A stretch of 64,000 bases of DNA, from contig NZ_JBEXDG010000042.1 in assembly GCF_040605635.1 (NCBI RefSeq), positions 32,058-96,057 on the forward strand, in the 5' to 3' direction. Source of the DNA: Dactylosporangium sp040605635. Its GTDB lineage: Bacteria; Actinomycetota; Actinomycetes; Mycobacteriales; Micromonosporaceae. A model generated the notes under the pieces. It ran no database searches. It was not told the origin of the DNA and saw only the letters and a list, made by a program, of their open reading frames with translations. Position numbers and translations under genes: made by a program. Of the stretch, positions 17,485 to 26,319 are shown piece after piece; positions within the stretch are counted from its first letter, which is position 1, and each line of letters starts with the position of its first letter.

Positions 17485-18792
17485 ATGGACCACCGCACCA
17501 GGCCGCGGGCCGTGCGCGCCGTGGCCGCGTTCGTCGTCAGCGCCCTCACCCTCAGCCCCGCGCTCGTCGCCTGCGGCTCCGACGCGACGACCGGCACCCC
17601 CGACGCCATCGACGTCGTCACCCGCTGGTCGGCCGGCAACTCCGCCGCCGCCGCCCAGAACCGCGTCTTCGCCGCGTTCACCGCCGAGACCGGCATCAAG
17701 GTCAACGTCACCGAGGGCCTCGAGACCATCGACGACCAGGTGGAGAACGCCGTGGCCGCCGGCAGGTCGCCCGACCTCGTCATCGTCAACCTGTTCGACA
17801 AGACCCTCGGCTGGCTCGACGCCGGCGTCACCGTCCCCGCCGACCAGTACGTCAAGGACTGGGGCCTCGGCGACAAGCTCAAACCCGCGGCGCTCAACGA
17901 GTGGCGCGTCGGCGGCGCACCCGGCGGCAAGCTGCAGGGCCTGCCGTTCTCCGGTTTCAGCTGGCCACTCTGGTACAACACGGAACTGCTCAAGAACGCC
18001 GGCGTCGACAAGATCCCGGCGACCACGGACGAGCTCATCGCCGCGGCCGGGAAGCTCCGGGCGGCGGGCGTCGCACCGCTCGCCGTCGGCGGCAACGACT
18101 GGACCGGTCAGAAGTTCTTCTACCAGGTCGCCCAGTCCTACACCGACGCGCCGACGATGCAGCAGGTCATGCAGAAGGGCGGCTACTGCGCCACGCCGTC
18201 GGTCCTGGAAGGCATCAAGCTGTTCACCCAGCTGCGCGACGCCGGCGTGTTCGTCGACAACGCCGCCGGGCTCATCGCCGACGGCATGTACGCGGCGTAC
18301 TACTCGGGCAAGGCCGCGATCATGCCGGCCGGGTCGTGGGCGTACACCGAGTCCACCGCGTCCGGCACCGGCATCGACAAGCGCACGACCCTCGGCGGGT
18401 TCCCCATCCCGAGCGGCTCGACGTTCAAGAAGCCGACCGCGTTCCGCGGCTTCACCGGCGTCGGCTTCATGATCACGAAGCGGGGCGCCGAGCCGGGCCG
18501 GATCGACAATCTCCGGAAGTTCATCACGAAGTTCTACGCCGACACCACCGTCGGCGACTTCGTCAAGGACTCCGGCATCCTGCCCCCGACCAGTGGGGAC
18601 TTCGCCTCCTACGCCACCAATCCGCTGCTGTCGCAGTCACTCGGCCTGGACGCGGGAGTCGACTACGCCGTCCTGCCCGACGTCTGGATCGGCGCCGCGT
18701 CCGACCGGATCGTCCAGGTCCTGACCGGCGCCTACGGCAAGTCGACGCCGCAGCAGATCTGCGCCGGCCTCGACACCGCCACCAAGGGCTGA
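17485..18792 (+). CDS. Extracellular sugar-binding lipoprotein of a second CUT1 importer
   Basis: SBP family 1 protein, 435 aa from ATG 17485 (AAAGGA seven bases upstream). The N-terminus has a basic region, a hydrophobic core and the lipobox LVAC, followed by a Gly/Ser/Thr-rich tether. Recognisable binding-protein features are GFSWPLWYNTELLKNAGV and the repeated Trp/Tyr-rich ligand-facing segments. It is the first gene of an operon ending in beta-mannosidase, so manno-oligosaccharides or N-glycan fragments are the likely ligand (inference). A hairpin separates it from the first permease. Confidence 0.88.
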   Translation: MDHRTRPRAVRAVAAFVVSALTLSPALVACGSDATTGTPDAIDVVTRWSAGNSAAAAQNRVFAAFTAETGIKVNVTEGLETIDDQVENAVAAGRSPDLVIVNLFDKTLGWLDAGVTVPADQYVKDWGLGDKLKPAALNEWRVGGAPGGKLQGLPFSGFSWPLWYNTELLKNAGVDKIPATTDELIAAAGKLRAAGVAPLAVGGNDWTGQKFFYQVAQSYTDAPTMQQVMQKGGYCATPSVLEGIKLFTQLRDAGVFVDNAAGLIADGMYAAYYSGKAAIMPAGSWAYTESTASGTGIDKRTTLGGFPIPSGSTFKKPTAFRGFTGVGFMITKRGAEPGRIDNLRKFITKFYADTTVGDFVKDSGILPPTSGDFASYATNPLLSQSLGLDAGVDYAVLPDVWIGAASDRIVQVLTGAYGKSTPQQICAGLDTATKG

Positions 18793-18806
18793 CGGTCCCC
18801 GGTCGC

Positions 18807-18835
18807 GCGGGAGCCGCACCACCGGCGGCTCCCGC
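18807..18835 (+). promoter_or_regulatory. Intercistronic hairpin between binding protein and permease
   Basis: A perfect 11-bp stem (GCGGGAGCCGC at 18807-18817 pairing with 18825-18835) with a 7-base loop, lying in the 62-base gap. By analogy with malE-malF-type operons it could stabilise the upstream mRNA or partly terminate, so that the binding protein is made in excess. Confidence 0.55.
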
Positions 18836-18854
18836 CAAGTCGAAGGAACACACG

Positions 18855-19769
18855 ATGGTCTCCACCTCCACCGCGCGGCCGGTCCGCGGCGGCGGGCTGC
18901 ACTCACCCCGCGTCCTCTGGCTGACGGTGCCGTCGCTGGCGTGGTTCGCCGTCTTCGCCGTCGGCCCCCTCGCGGCCATGTTCGTCATCGCGGCGCTGCG
19001 GTGGAAGGGGCTGCTGTACGAGCCGGCGTACGCCGGGACGGAGAACCTCACCAAGGTCTTCGCCGACCCGGTGTTCTACGCCGCCGTGCGCAACAGCGCC
19101 GTGCAGGTCGCCGTCGTGATCCCGGTGATGATCCCGCTGGCGTTCATGCTCGGGTACCACCTCAACAGCAGGCCCCGCGGCTACCGCGTGCTGTCGGTGC
19201 TCTACTTCTCGCCCGGCCTCATCTCGATCTCCGTCACCGGCATGATCTTCTACGGCGTGCTGTCGCCCGACGGCGGCGTCAACGGCCTGCTGCGCACCGC
19301 CGGCCTCGACCCGTGGGCCACCGCGTGGCTCGCCGACCCGGACACCGCGCTGGCCGCGCTCATCGCCATCGACCTCTGGCGCGGCGTCGGCTGGACCGCG
19401 GTCCTGTTCGCCGCGCGCCTGGCGAGCCTGCCCGCCGACGTCCTCGAGGCCGCCCGCGTCGACGGCGCCGGACACTTCCGCACGATGTGGCAGATCGCCT
19501 TCCCGATGGTCAAGGACTACGTCCGCACGCTCACCATGCTGCAGTACCTGTGGACGCTGTTCACCTCGGCCGCCCTCATCCTGCTGCTCACCAAGGGCGG
19601 ACCCGGCACCTCCTCCACCACCCTGTCCTACCTCGTCTACGCCAAGGCCTTCGCCCAGCGGGACCTCGGCTACAGCCAGGTCGTCGGGGTGGTGCTGCTC
19701 CTCCTCGGCATCGCCGGGATGGCCCTGATCCATGTCCTGCTGCGCGCCCCCCGGGAGAACGCCCGATGA
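18855..19769 (+). CDS. Sugar ABC transporter permease (UgpA/MalF type)
   Basis: Membrane permease, 304 aa from ATG 18855 (GAAGGA upstream), with about six hydrophobic helices and the EAA loop EAARVDGAGHFRTMWQIAFP. Its last codons overlap the start of the next permease (ATGA at 19766-19769), so the two are coupled. It works with the binding protein at 17485; the ATPase must be supplied from elsewhere, such as MsiK. Confidence 0.9.
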   Translation: MVSTSTARPVRGGGLHSPRVLWLTVPSLAWFAVFAVGPLAAMFVIAALRWKGLLYEPAYAGTENLTKVFADPVFYAAVRNSAVQVAVVIPVMIPLAFMLGYHLNSRPRGYRVLSVLYFSPGLISISVTGMIFYGVLSPDGGVNGLLRTAGLDPWATAWLADPDTALAALIAIDLWRGVGWTAVLFAARLASLPADVLEAARVDGAGHFRTMWQIAFPMVKDYVRTLTMLQYLWTLFTSAALILLLTKGGPGTSSTTLSYLVYAKAFAQRDLGYSQVVGVVLLLLGIAGMALIHVLLRAPRENAR

Positions 19770-20587
19770 CCTCCACCAGACGCCCGGCCGCGACAGTCCT
19801 CTCCTGGCTGTACGCGCTGCTGCTCGCCACCCCGCTGTACTACCTCGCCGTCAGCGCGCTCAAGACCAACATCGAGATCTTCACGCGGCCGTTCGCGCTG
19901 CCGGCGCACTGGCTGTGGCGCAACTTCGCCACCGCCTGGCGCACCGCCGACCTCGGCGGCGCCCTGCTCAACTCGGTGCTCATCTCGGCCGTGGCGATCC
20001 TGCTGACGCTGGCGCTCGCGCTGCCCGCCGCGTACGCGCTGGCCCGCCAGGACAACCGCCTCTCCCGCGCCATCACCGGGGCGTTCTCGGCGGGCTTCCT
20101 CATCCCGCCGTTCGCCGCGCTGATCCCCACCGTCATCCTGGCGATCAAGCTGGACCTGTTCTACACGCGCGAGTTCCAGATGCTCTTCCTGCCGGCCAGC
20201 GCCCTGCCGCTGTCGGTCCTGCTGCTCACCCAGTTCATGCGCACCGTGCCGCCGGCGCTGGTGGAGTCCGCCGCCCTCGACGGCGCCGGCCACTGGCGCC
20301 TGCTGACCAGCGTGTTCATCCCGATCGCGATGCCGGGCCTCGTCAGCGTGACGATCCTGCAGCTGCTCACGTTCTGGAACGAGTACCTGTTCTCCCTCAC
20401 CATCACCGGCACCGCACCGGGCGTCCGGACCGTGCAGGTCGCACTCCCCACGCTCATCTCCGACTCCACCAACTTCGGCGTCCTCACCGCCGGCACCGTA
20501 CTGACGCTGCTCCCGGTCTACATCACGTACGCGCTCGCGAGCCGCCGCATGCAGGAAGCACTCACCGCAGGGGCGGTCAAGGGATGA
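19766..20587 (+). CDS. Sugar ABC transporter permease (UgpE/MalG type)
   Basis: Second permease, 273 aa, with the EAA-loop equivalent ESAALDGAGHWRLLTSVFIP and several hydrophobic helices. It is coupled to the preceding permease by a 4-bp overlap and to the beta-mannosidase gene by another ATGA overlap at 20584-20587. This indicates that transport and hydrolysis of the same oligosaccharide are expressed together. Confidence 0.9.
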   Translation: MTSTRRPAATVLSWLYALLLATPLYYLAVSALKTNIEIFTRPFALPAHWLWRNFATAWRTADLGGALLNSVLISAVAILLTLALALPAAYALARQDNRLSRAITGAFSAGFLIPPFAALIPTVILAIKLDLFYTREFQMLFLPASALPLSVLLLTQFMRTVPPALVESAALDGAGHWRLLTSVFIPIAMPGLVSVTILQLLTFWNEYLFSLTITGTAPGVRTVQVALPTLISDSTNFGVLTAGTVLTLLPVYITYALASRRMQEALTAGAVKG

Positions 20588-23145
20588 CACTCACCACGCA
20601 GACGACGACCATTGCCGCCACCCGGCTCGACCTCGGCGGCACCTGGCAACTGACCTGGGTCTCCGGCCCCGACACCGTCCCGGACGCCGTGCGCACGGCG
20701 ACGATCCCCGCGCAGGTGCCCGGCGAGGTGCACACCGCCCTCATCGCGGCCGGGCTCCTCGCCGACCCGGACGTGGGCTGGGGCGAGCAGGCGCAGACGT
20801 GGGTCGGCCACTCGCAGTGGCACTACCACCGCCACGTGCAGTGGTCGCCGACGCCGGGCGCCCGCACCGACCTCGTCGCCGACGGGCTGGACACCGTCGC
20901 GGAGGTCTTCGTCAACGGGCAGCACGTCGGGGCGGCGCGCGACCAGCACCTGACCTACCGGTGGCGGGTCGACGACGTCCTGCAGCCCGGCATCAACCTC
21001 GTCGAGGTCAGCTTCGCCTCGGCCTGGGACGCCGCCCGCGCCCACGAGCGTGCGCACGGTCCGCTGCCCAGCCCGTATGACGAGCCCTACGCGCACGTCC
21101 GGAAGGCCGCCGCGAACTTCGGCTGGGACTGGGGCCCGCACTACGTCACCGCCGGCATCTGGCGCGGCATCCGCCTGGAGACCTGCACGGGGCGCATCGA
21201 GCACGTCCGGCCGCTGGTCAGTCTTTCCCCGGATCACACGGCGGCCCACGTCACCGCGCACGTCCTGCTCGACGCGTCGGCGGGCAGCAGCGTCAGGGTC
21301 GAGCTGACGTCCCCGGCGGGACACCTGGTCGCGTCGGCGGCGACGGTACCGGCCGGCAGCGAGGCGGCCGTCACCGTGCCCGTCGAGGACCCCGAGCTCT
21401 GGTGGCCGATCGGTCAGGGCGGGCAGCCGCTGTACCGCGTCCAGGTGACGCTCGAACAGGACGGCGCCGTGCTCGACACCGCCACGGCGCGCATCGGCCT
21501 GCGCAGCGTGACCGTCGAGGAGACCCCCGACGGGCCCGGCACCCGCTGGGCACTCGTCGTCAACGGCCGCCCGGTGCGGGTCCGCGGGTACAACTGGATC
21601 CCCGACGACACCTTCAGCAGCCGTGCCACGGCCGATCGCGTGGCCGCCCGCATCGACCAGGCCGTCGCCGGCAACGCCAACCTCCTGCGGGTCTGGGGCG
21701 GCGGGCACTTCGCCACCGAGGAGTTCCTCGACGCCTGCGACGAACGCGGCGTCCTGGTCTGGCACGACTTCCTCTTCGCCTGCGCCGCGTACTGCGAGGA
21801 CGACGACATGGTCGAGCTCGTCACCGCCGAGGCCTCGCAGGCCGTCGCCCGGATGTCCGCCCACCCCAGCCTCGTGCTCTGGTGCGGCGGCAACGAGACG
21901 GTCCTCGGCCGGCACCACTGGGGCTGGGCCGACCAGCTCGGCACGCGCGGCTGGGGCGCCGCCTACTACCTCGACGTGCTCCCCCGCGTCCTGGCCCGCC
22001 TGGACCCGACCCGCCCGTACCTGCCGAACTCGCCCTGGTCCGGCGGTCTCGACCGGGATCCGGTCGCCGACACCCACGGCCCGACCCACCTGTGGAACCC
22101 GTGGAACGACGCCGACTACGCGCACTACCGCGACCACGACCCCGCGTTCGTCGCGGAGATGGGCTGGTGCGGCCCCGCCGCGTGGACCACCCTCGAACGG
22201 GTCCTGTCCGGTGAGACCCCCGCGCCCGGCTCGGCGCTCACCCGGCACCACCTCCGCGCGATCGACGGCATGCACAAGCTGACCCGCGGCCTGCAGCCCC
22301 ACGTGCCGCCCCCGGCGACCGGCGCCGACTGGCACTTCGCCACTCAGGTCGTCCAGGCCCGCGCCGTGTCCACCGGCGTGGAATGGCTCCGCTCCCGCGA
22401 CCGCTGCGGCGGTGTCGTCGTGTGGCAGCTCAACGACTGCTGGCCCGCGATCAGCTGGTCCGCCGTCGATCATGCGGGGATCGAGAAGCCGCTGTGGTTC
22501 GCCCTGCGCCACTCGTTCGCGCCCCGCCTCGCCACGGTCCAGCCGGTCCGGCCGGGCCCGACCCACGACCCGGCCGGCCCCGACGGACTCCTGCTCGCGC
22601 TCGTCAACGACGCCGACGCGGACTGGCATCCGCGGGTGCTCATCCGGCGGATCGGGCTGGACGGTGCGGAGCACGCCCGATCGCATCTCACGCCCGCCTG
22701 CCCCGCCGGCCAGCTCGTCCGGCTGCCCGTCGACCCCGCCGTCGGCCGGCCCGCCGACCCGCGCGCGGAGCTGCTCGTCGTCGACGTCGACGAGGTACGG
22801 ACCACCTGGGTCTACCGGCCCGAGCGTGACCTGGCGGCGCCTCGCCCCGAACGCCGGGTCGACGTCGCCGTCACCCGAGGCGAGCTGCACGTCACGGTCA
22901 CCGCCGTGACCCTGCTGCGCGACGTGTGCGTGTTCGCCGACCGGCTCGCCGCGCCGCTCGGCCTGCGGGCACCCGACCTCACCGTCGACGACGCCCTCGT
23001 CACCCTCCTCCCGGGCGAGCGCCATGTCTTCCGGGTCACCCGCCGCGACGGCCGCGCGATCCGCCTCGGCCGTGCCGCTGCCCTGCCTTCCGGCGACCTG
23101 CTCGACCTGGCCGTCCGCTCGTTCGGCGAGGTCACGTCCTCATGA
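20584..23145 (+). CDS. GH2-family beta-mannosidase
   Basis: Cytoplasmic exo-enzyme removing terminal beta-mannose, 853 aa, the usual size. There is no signal peptide. The sugar-binding domain starts LGGTWQLTW and contains VPGEVHTALIAAGL and NFGWDWGPHYVTAGIWR, both typical of beta-mannosidases rather than beta-galactosidases. The catalytic acid/base is the Glu in VLWCGGNE (about residue 438). The probable nucleophile is the Glu in FVAEMGWCGP (about residue 525). It is coupled to the upstream permease by ATGA overlap and is the last gene of the importer operon, so imported mannosides are degraded inside the cell. Confidence 0.9.
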   Translation: MTLTTQTTTIAATRLDLGGTWQLTWVSGPDTVPDAVRTATIPAQVPGEVHTALIAAGLLADPDVGWGEQAQTWVGHSQWHYHRHVQWSPTPGARTDLVADGLDTVAEVFVNGQHVGAARDQHLTYRWRVDDVLQPGINLVEVSFASAWDAARAHERAHGPLPSPYDEPYAHVRKAAANFGWDWGPHYVTAGIWRGIRLETCTGRIEHVRPLVSLSPDHTAAHVTAHVLLDASAGSSVRVELTSPAGHLVASAATVPAGSEAAVTVPVEDPELWWPIGQGGQPLYRVQVTLEQDGAVLDTATARIGLRSVTVEETPDGPGTRWALVVNGRPVRVRGYNWIPDDTFSSRATADRVAARIDQAVAGNANLLRVWGGGHFATEEFLDACDERGVLVWHDFLFACAAYCEDDDMVELVTAEASQAVARMSAHPSLVLWCGGNETVLGRHHWGWADQLGTRGWGAAYYLDVLPRVLARLDPTRPYLPNSPWSGGLDRDPVADTHGPTHLWNPWNDADYAHYRDHDPAFVAEMGWCGPAAWTTLERVLSGETPAPGSALTRHHLRAIDGMHKLTRGLQPHVPPPATGADWHFATQVVQARAVSTGVEWLRSRDRCGGVVVWQLNDCWPAISWSAVDHAGIEKPLWFALRHSFAPRLATVQPVRPGPTHDPAGPDGLLLALVNDADADWHPRVLIRRIGLDGAEHARSHLTPACPAGQLVRLPVDPAVGRPADPRAELLVVDVDEVRTTWVYRPERDLAAPRPERRVDVAVTRGELHVTVTAVTLLRDVCVFADRLAAPLGLRAPDLTVDDALVTLLPGERHVFRVTRRDGRAIRLGRAAALPSGDLLDLAVRSFGEVTSS

Positions 23146-23160
23146 TGGCCCCGTGACGCG

Positions 23161-25275
23161 TCAGGCGCGGGTGCTGTGGTAGCCGCCGCGGGACTGGCCG
23201 AACTTGTTCATGGCGAAGATGGCATACCCTTCACGACCGGTCACCGCGTCGTCGGACCAGCGCCGGATCATGCCGAGGTTGCGGGTCAGCGACACCAGCT
23301 TGGTGAGGGTCACCCCGTCGTCGCGGAACTGCGGCTCGGGGAATCTCGCGTACATCGCCCGCAGCAGCTCCGCGTGCCTGGACAGCCGCTGGGTCGCCGA
23401 CTCGCGGTCGCCTTCGTAGAGATCGTCCAGTGCGTAGAAGGTGATCTCGCTGGTCCACAGGCCGATGCCGTCGGCGAGCACCGTCTGCTCCGGCAGCGCC
23501 CCCGGGGCGGACAGGTCGATGACCTCGCGGCGGTTGTCGCGGGCGAGGGTGTCGAGGTACTGCACGACGGCCGAGCCGACGTCGGTCCCGCTCGTCTGCA
23601 CCTCCAGCACGATCCAGTACGTCTCACCGAACGCCAGGTCTGGTGCGAAGATCCGGATCCCGTCCTCGTCCTCGATCAGGTCCGGCAGGGCTTCGACGCC
23701 GAGGTCGCGCCGCCCGCGGTCGCGCGCGGCCCAGGCGTCGTCGAGCACTGCCGCCCGCGCCGCAGGATCGGTGATGAGGTCATGGCCGTACACGTGCCAC
23801 AGCACGACCGCGGGGTCCAGGTCGATCTTCAGCTGGATGTTGATCGCCGCCAGGTGGTCCCGGCGGGACACGTCCTGGGCCAGGGTGAGCCGTACGTCGT
23901 CGGCGTGCGTGACGAACGTGGAGTGCCCACCCGTCAGCCCGGCGAGCGCGTCCAGCTCCCGCATCCTGGCGTCGGAGCCGAACCCGAAGCACGACAGCGT
24001 CACGGCGCCGCGGACCCGGCTGGCGAGGTTGGCCCGGATCTTGATCCAGTCCGTCTCGCCGGACGTCGGCTCACCATCGGAGAACACGTAGACGCAGTCG
24101 ACCGTGGTCGCGTCGCCGTGCCGGGCGATCTCGTCCAGGGAGTACAGGATGCCGAGGTTCAGGTCCGTCGACCCGCTGGGCCGTAGCCCGCCGACGATCC
24201 TGGTCAGCTCGTCGGTGTCCAGGTCGGCCTTACGGGTGGCGCGCAGCGCGGTGCGGGCCACGCTGTCGAACGTGACGATGCCGAGGACGTCGACGTCGCG
24301 CAGCTGCCTGTGCAGCTCCCGGATCGCGACCTTGACGGTGTCCAGCTTCTCCCCGTACATGGAGCCGCTGGTGTCGACCGCGAACACGAAGTTGACCGGG
24401 AGCGGCTCGGCCGGCGCTACGCCGACCGGCGCGGTGGGCGCCGCCCGCAGTGCGATCTCCAGCAGGTGCGTCGTGGCCGGGTACGCCGTGCGGCCGCCGC
24501 TGACCAGCGCCTGGCCGTGGCTGACGGCGATAGCGGAGCCCGGCTCCGGGGCCGGGATGCGGCCGGTGTTGGCGACCACGAAGTCGTCGAAGCGGATCTG
24601 GTCCTGGTCGATCAGGACACCTTGATCGATGAGGTCCACGATGCCGAGCGTCGACCGGGTCCCGAACGCGTTGTTCCGCCGCACGTACAACCCGTCATGC
24701 GGCAACGGCCCCTCCCGCCGCCGCACCGGCACCCCCGGCGACGCGGCACCATCCATCAGGGGTGAACGCATCGCGCTTACAGGCCCGAGCGAGTCGCCGA
24801 CGACGATCCGCTGAGACAGACGGTCCGTAAAGTCGAATGCGCCCATGCGATCGACCGACCCTTCCACCGGGCTGGTAGGCGGATCTGCAAAGAGCGCGAA
24901 ACGGCGGGCATGACGCCCGAGCGTTGGCTGCTCGTCGATGGTGGTCAATGGGCCGATCCCAACGAGGTGGACCGCGACGCCGTGCTCCGTCCAGGCTTCG
25001 ACCGCGTAACGGAGCCTTTGGCGCACCTGTGGCCGGATCGGCAGGTTGCCGATCAGGACGGCGTCGATCGACTGCCTGTCGACATGTTCGTGGATCTGCG
25101 CAATGGCCGGCACGATCGAGGTGTAGTCGTCGTCCGAGACGACGGTTTCCGTGATCGTGAGCCCACCGGCGGCCGCCCACAGTTCGGCCGTCCTGGTGAC
25201 ACCGTCCTGCTTCTGGCTGTCGCCGATGACCAGCAGGACCGTGCGGGTGCCTGCGGGGGTGTCGGGCGCGTTCAC
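23161..25275 (-). CDS. vWA-domain protein of a CHAT/trypsin/vWA conflict-type operon
   Basis: A 704-aa cytoplasmic protein starting at GTG 25275, with GAGGAG six bases upstream. The first 200 residues resemble an alpha/beta nucleotide- or ligand-sensing domain (TVLLVIGDSQ opening, alternating strands and helices). A von Willebrand factor A domain follows with the MIDAS motif DTSGSMY at about residue 299, a Thr in the second loop and FSDGEPTSG near 400. The C-terminal 250 residues match no family I recognise. It is the third gene of a tight operon behind a trypsin-like and a CHAT peptidase. vWA proteins in such operons are usually adaptors or substrates of the peptidases. The function is inferred from context only. 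Confidence 0.8.
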   Translation of the reverse strand: MNAPDTPAGTRTVLLVIGDSQKQDGVTRTAELWAAAGGLTITETVVSDDDYTSIVPAIAQIHEHVDRQSIDAVLIGNLPIRPQVRQRLRYAVEAWTEHGVAVHLVGIGPLTTIDEQPTLGRHARRFALFADPPTSPVEGSVDRMGAFDFTDRLSQRIVVGDSLGPVSAMRSPLMDGAASPGVPVRRREGPLPHDGLYVRRNNAFGTRSTLGIVDLIDQGVLIDQDQIRFDDFVVANTGRIPAPEPGSAIAVSHGQALVSGGRTAYPATTHLLEIALRAAPTAPVGVAPAEPLPVNFVFAVDTSGSMYGEKLDTVKVAIRELHRQLRDVDVLGIVTFDSVARTALRATRKADLDTDELTRIVGGLRPSGSTDLNLGILYSLDEIARHGDATTVDCVYVFSDGEPTSGETDWIKIRANLASRVRGAVTLSCFGFGSDARMRELDALAGLTGGHSTFVTHADDVRLTLAQDVSRRDHLAAINIQLKIDLDPAVVLWHVYGHDLITDPAARAAVLDDAWAARDRGRRDLGVEALPDLIEDEDGIRIFAPDLAFGETYWIVLEVQTSGTDVGSAVVQYLDTLARDNRREVIDLSAPGALPEQTVLADGIGLWTSEITFYALDDLYEGDRESATQRLSRHAELLRAMYARFPEPQFRDDGVTLTKLVSLTRNLGMIRRWSDDAVTGREGYAIFAMNKFGQSRGGYHSTRA

Positions 25276-25285
25276 GGGCCGCTCC

Positions 25286-26293
25286 TCAGGTCTGATCCGG
25301 GCAGAGCACGGCGAGTTCGTGGTCGGAGCGGATCCCGGGACCGAACATGCCGTGTCCGGCCAGGCAGGCCAGCCAGATGTCCAGGCCGGGGTCGATTCCG
25401 GTACTGCGGTTCGCCAGGTCCGCCGCCGCCGACCTGGCCGTCGCCTCATTGCTCAGCAGCAGCACCCGGATCTTCAGCGCGAGTGCCGCCGGGTGGTGCG
25501 GGTCCAGGGCGAGGCCACGGTCCAGGTATGCCGACGTCGACTCCAGGTTCTGACGGACGAACGCGATCCGGGCCCGCCAGTACCAGTGCGCCGCCGCCGT
25601 GACCGCCGTCCGGGCCAGCGCCGTCTCGGCCCCGCCCGGGTCGCCGTCCGCGAGCAGCTGCCGCACCCGGTCCAGGCCAGGCGGGTCACCGGGCAGGTCG
25701 CCGGGCACGGTGACACCGAACCGGGCGAGGATCCGCGCGAGTGGCACGGCATACAGCACGTTCGTCGCCGGACGGGCCTCGCCGCCACGGCCGCGGGCCT
25801 GCACCTGCTCACACAGCACCCCGAGAACCGTCTCCGGCCGGGACCGGAGCCGCACGGCACTGCCGGAGTAGCCACCGAAGTCGCCGAGGTGCTGCGCGAC
25901 CCGCAACTGGAGGGCGGTGACGGCATGCCCGGCGGCGTTGACGATGCGGTGCCCGACCGCGTCGACGGTGCCCGACAGGACGGCGTCGTTGCCGATGGGC
26001 TGGGTCGTCACGACCCATTCCACGCCGACCGCGGGCATCCCGGCCCGGACACCCACATCGAAGCCGGCGCCGTTCGTGGCGAGGGCGAGGCGTGCGCTGT
26101 CGAGGGCCGCGTCGGTTTCGACGGACCCGGCGCCGAGCCGTTCCCCGCCGGGCAGCTCCACCGTCACCTGATCCGCCGCGAACCCGCGCACCACGTGGTG
26201 CGCCGTGATAGCCGTGGTCGGGGTGAGCAGGAACCCGCTGCCCCGGAACCGGCGGGACGGTGCCAGCCCGGTGAGCACCTTCACGTCGGTCAC
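25286..26293 (-). CDS. Trypsin-like serine peptidase with C-terminal helical repeat region
   Basis: Predicted cytoplasmic chymotrypsin-fold protease, 335 aa from GTG 26293, with no signal peptide, unlike secreted trypsins. The catalytic triad can be read as H33 (ITAHHVV), D65 (DSARLAL) and S143 (GYSGSAV). After about residue 215, paired helices of TPR flavour appear (TAAAHWYWRARIAFVRQNLE, SAYLDRGLALDPHHPAALAL). It lies 26 bp after the CHAT gene and 10 bp before the vWA gene. In predicted prokaryotic conflict systems, trypsin-like domains occur beside CHAT peptidases and vWA proteins as effectors or activators. Confidence 0.82.
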   Translation of the reverse strand: MTDVKVLTGLAPSRRFRGSGFLLTPTTAITAHHVVRGFAADQVTVELPGGERLGAGSVETDAALDSARLALATNGAGFDVGVRAGMPAVGVEWVVTTQPIGNDAVLSGTVDAVGHRIVNAAGHAVTALQLRVAQHLGDFGGYSGSAVRLRSRPETVLGVLCEQVQARGRGGEARPATNVLYAVPLARILARFGVTVPGDLPGDPPGLDRVRQLLADGDPGGAETALARTAVTAAAHWYWRARIAFVRQNLESTSAYLDRGLALDPHHPAALALKIRVLLLSNEATARSAAADLANRSTGIDPGLDIWLACLAGHGMFGPGIRSDHELAVLCPDQT

Positions 26294-26319
26294 CGGATCG
26301 GCCTCAGCGACATCAGGTC

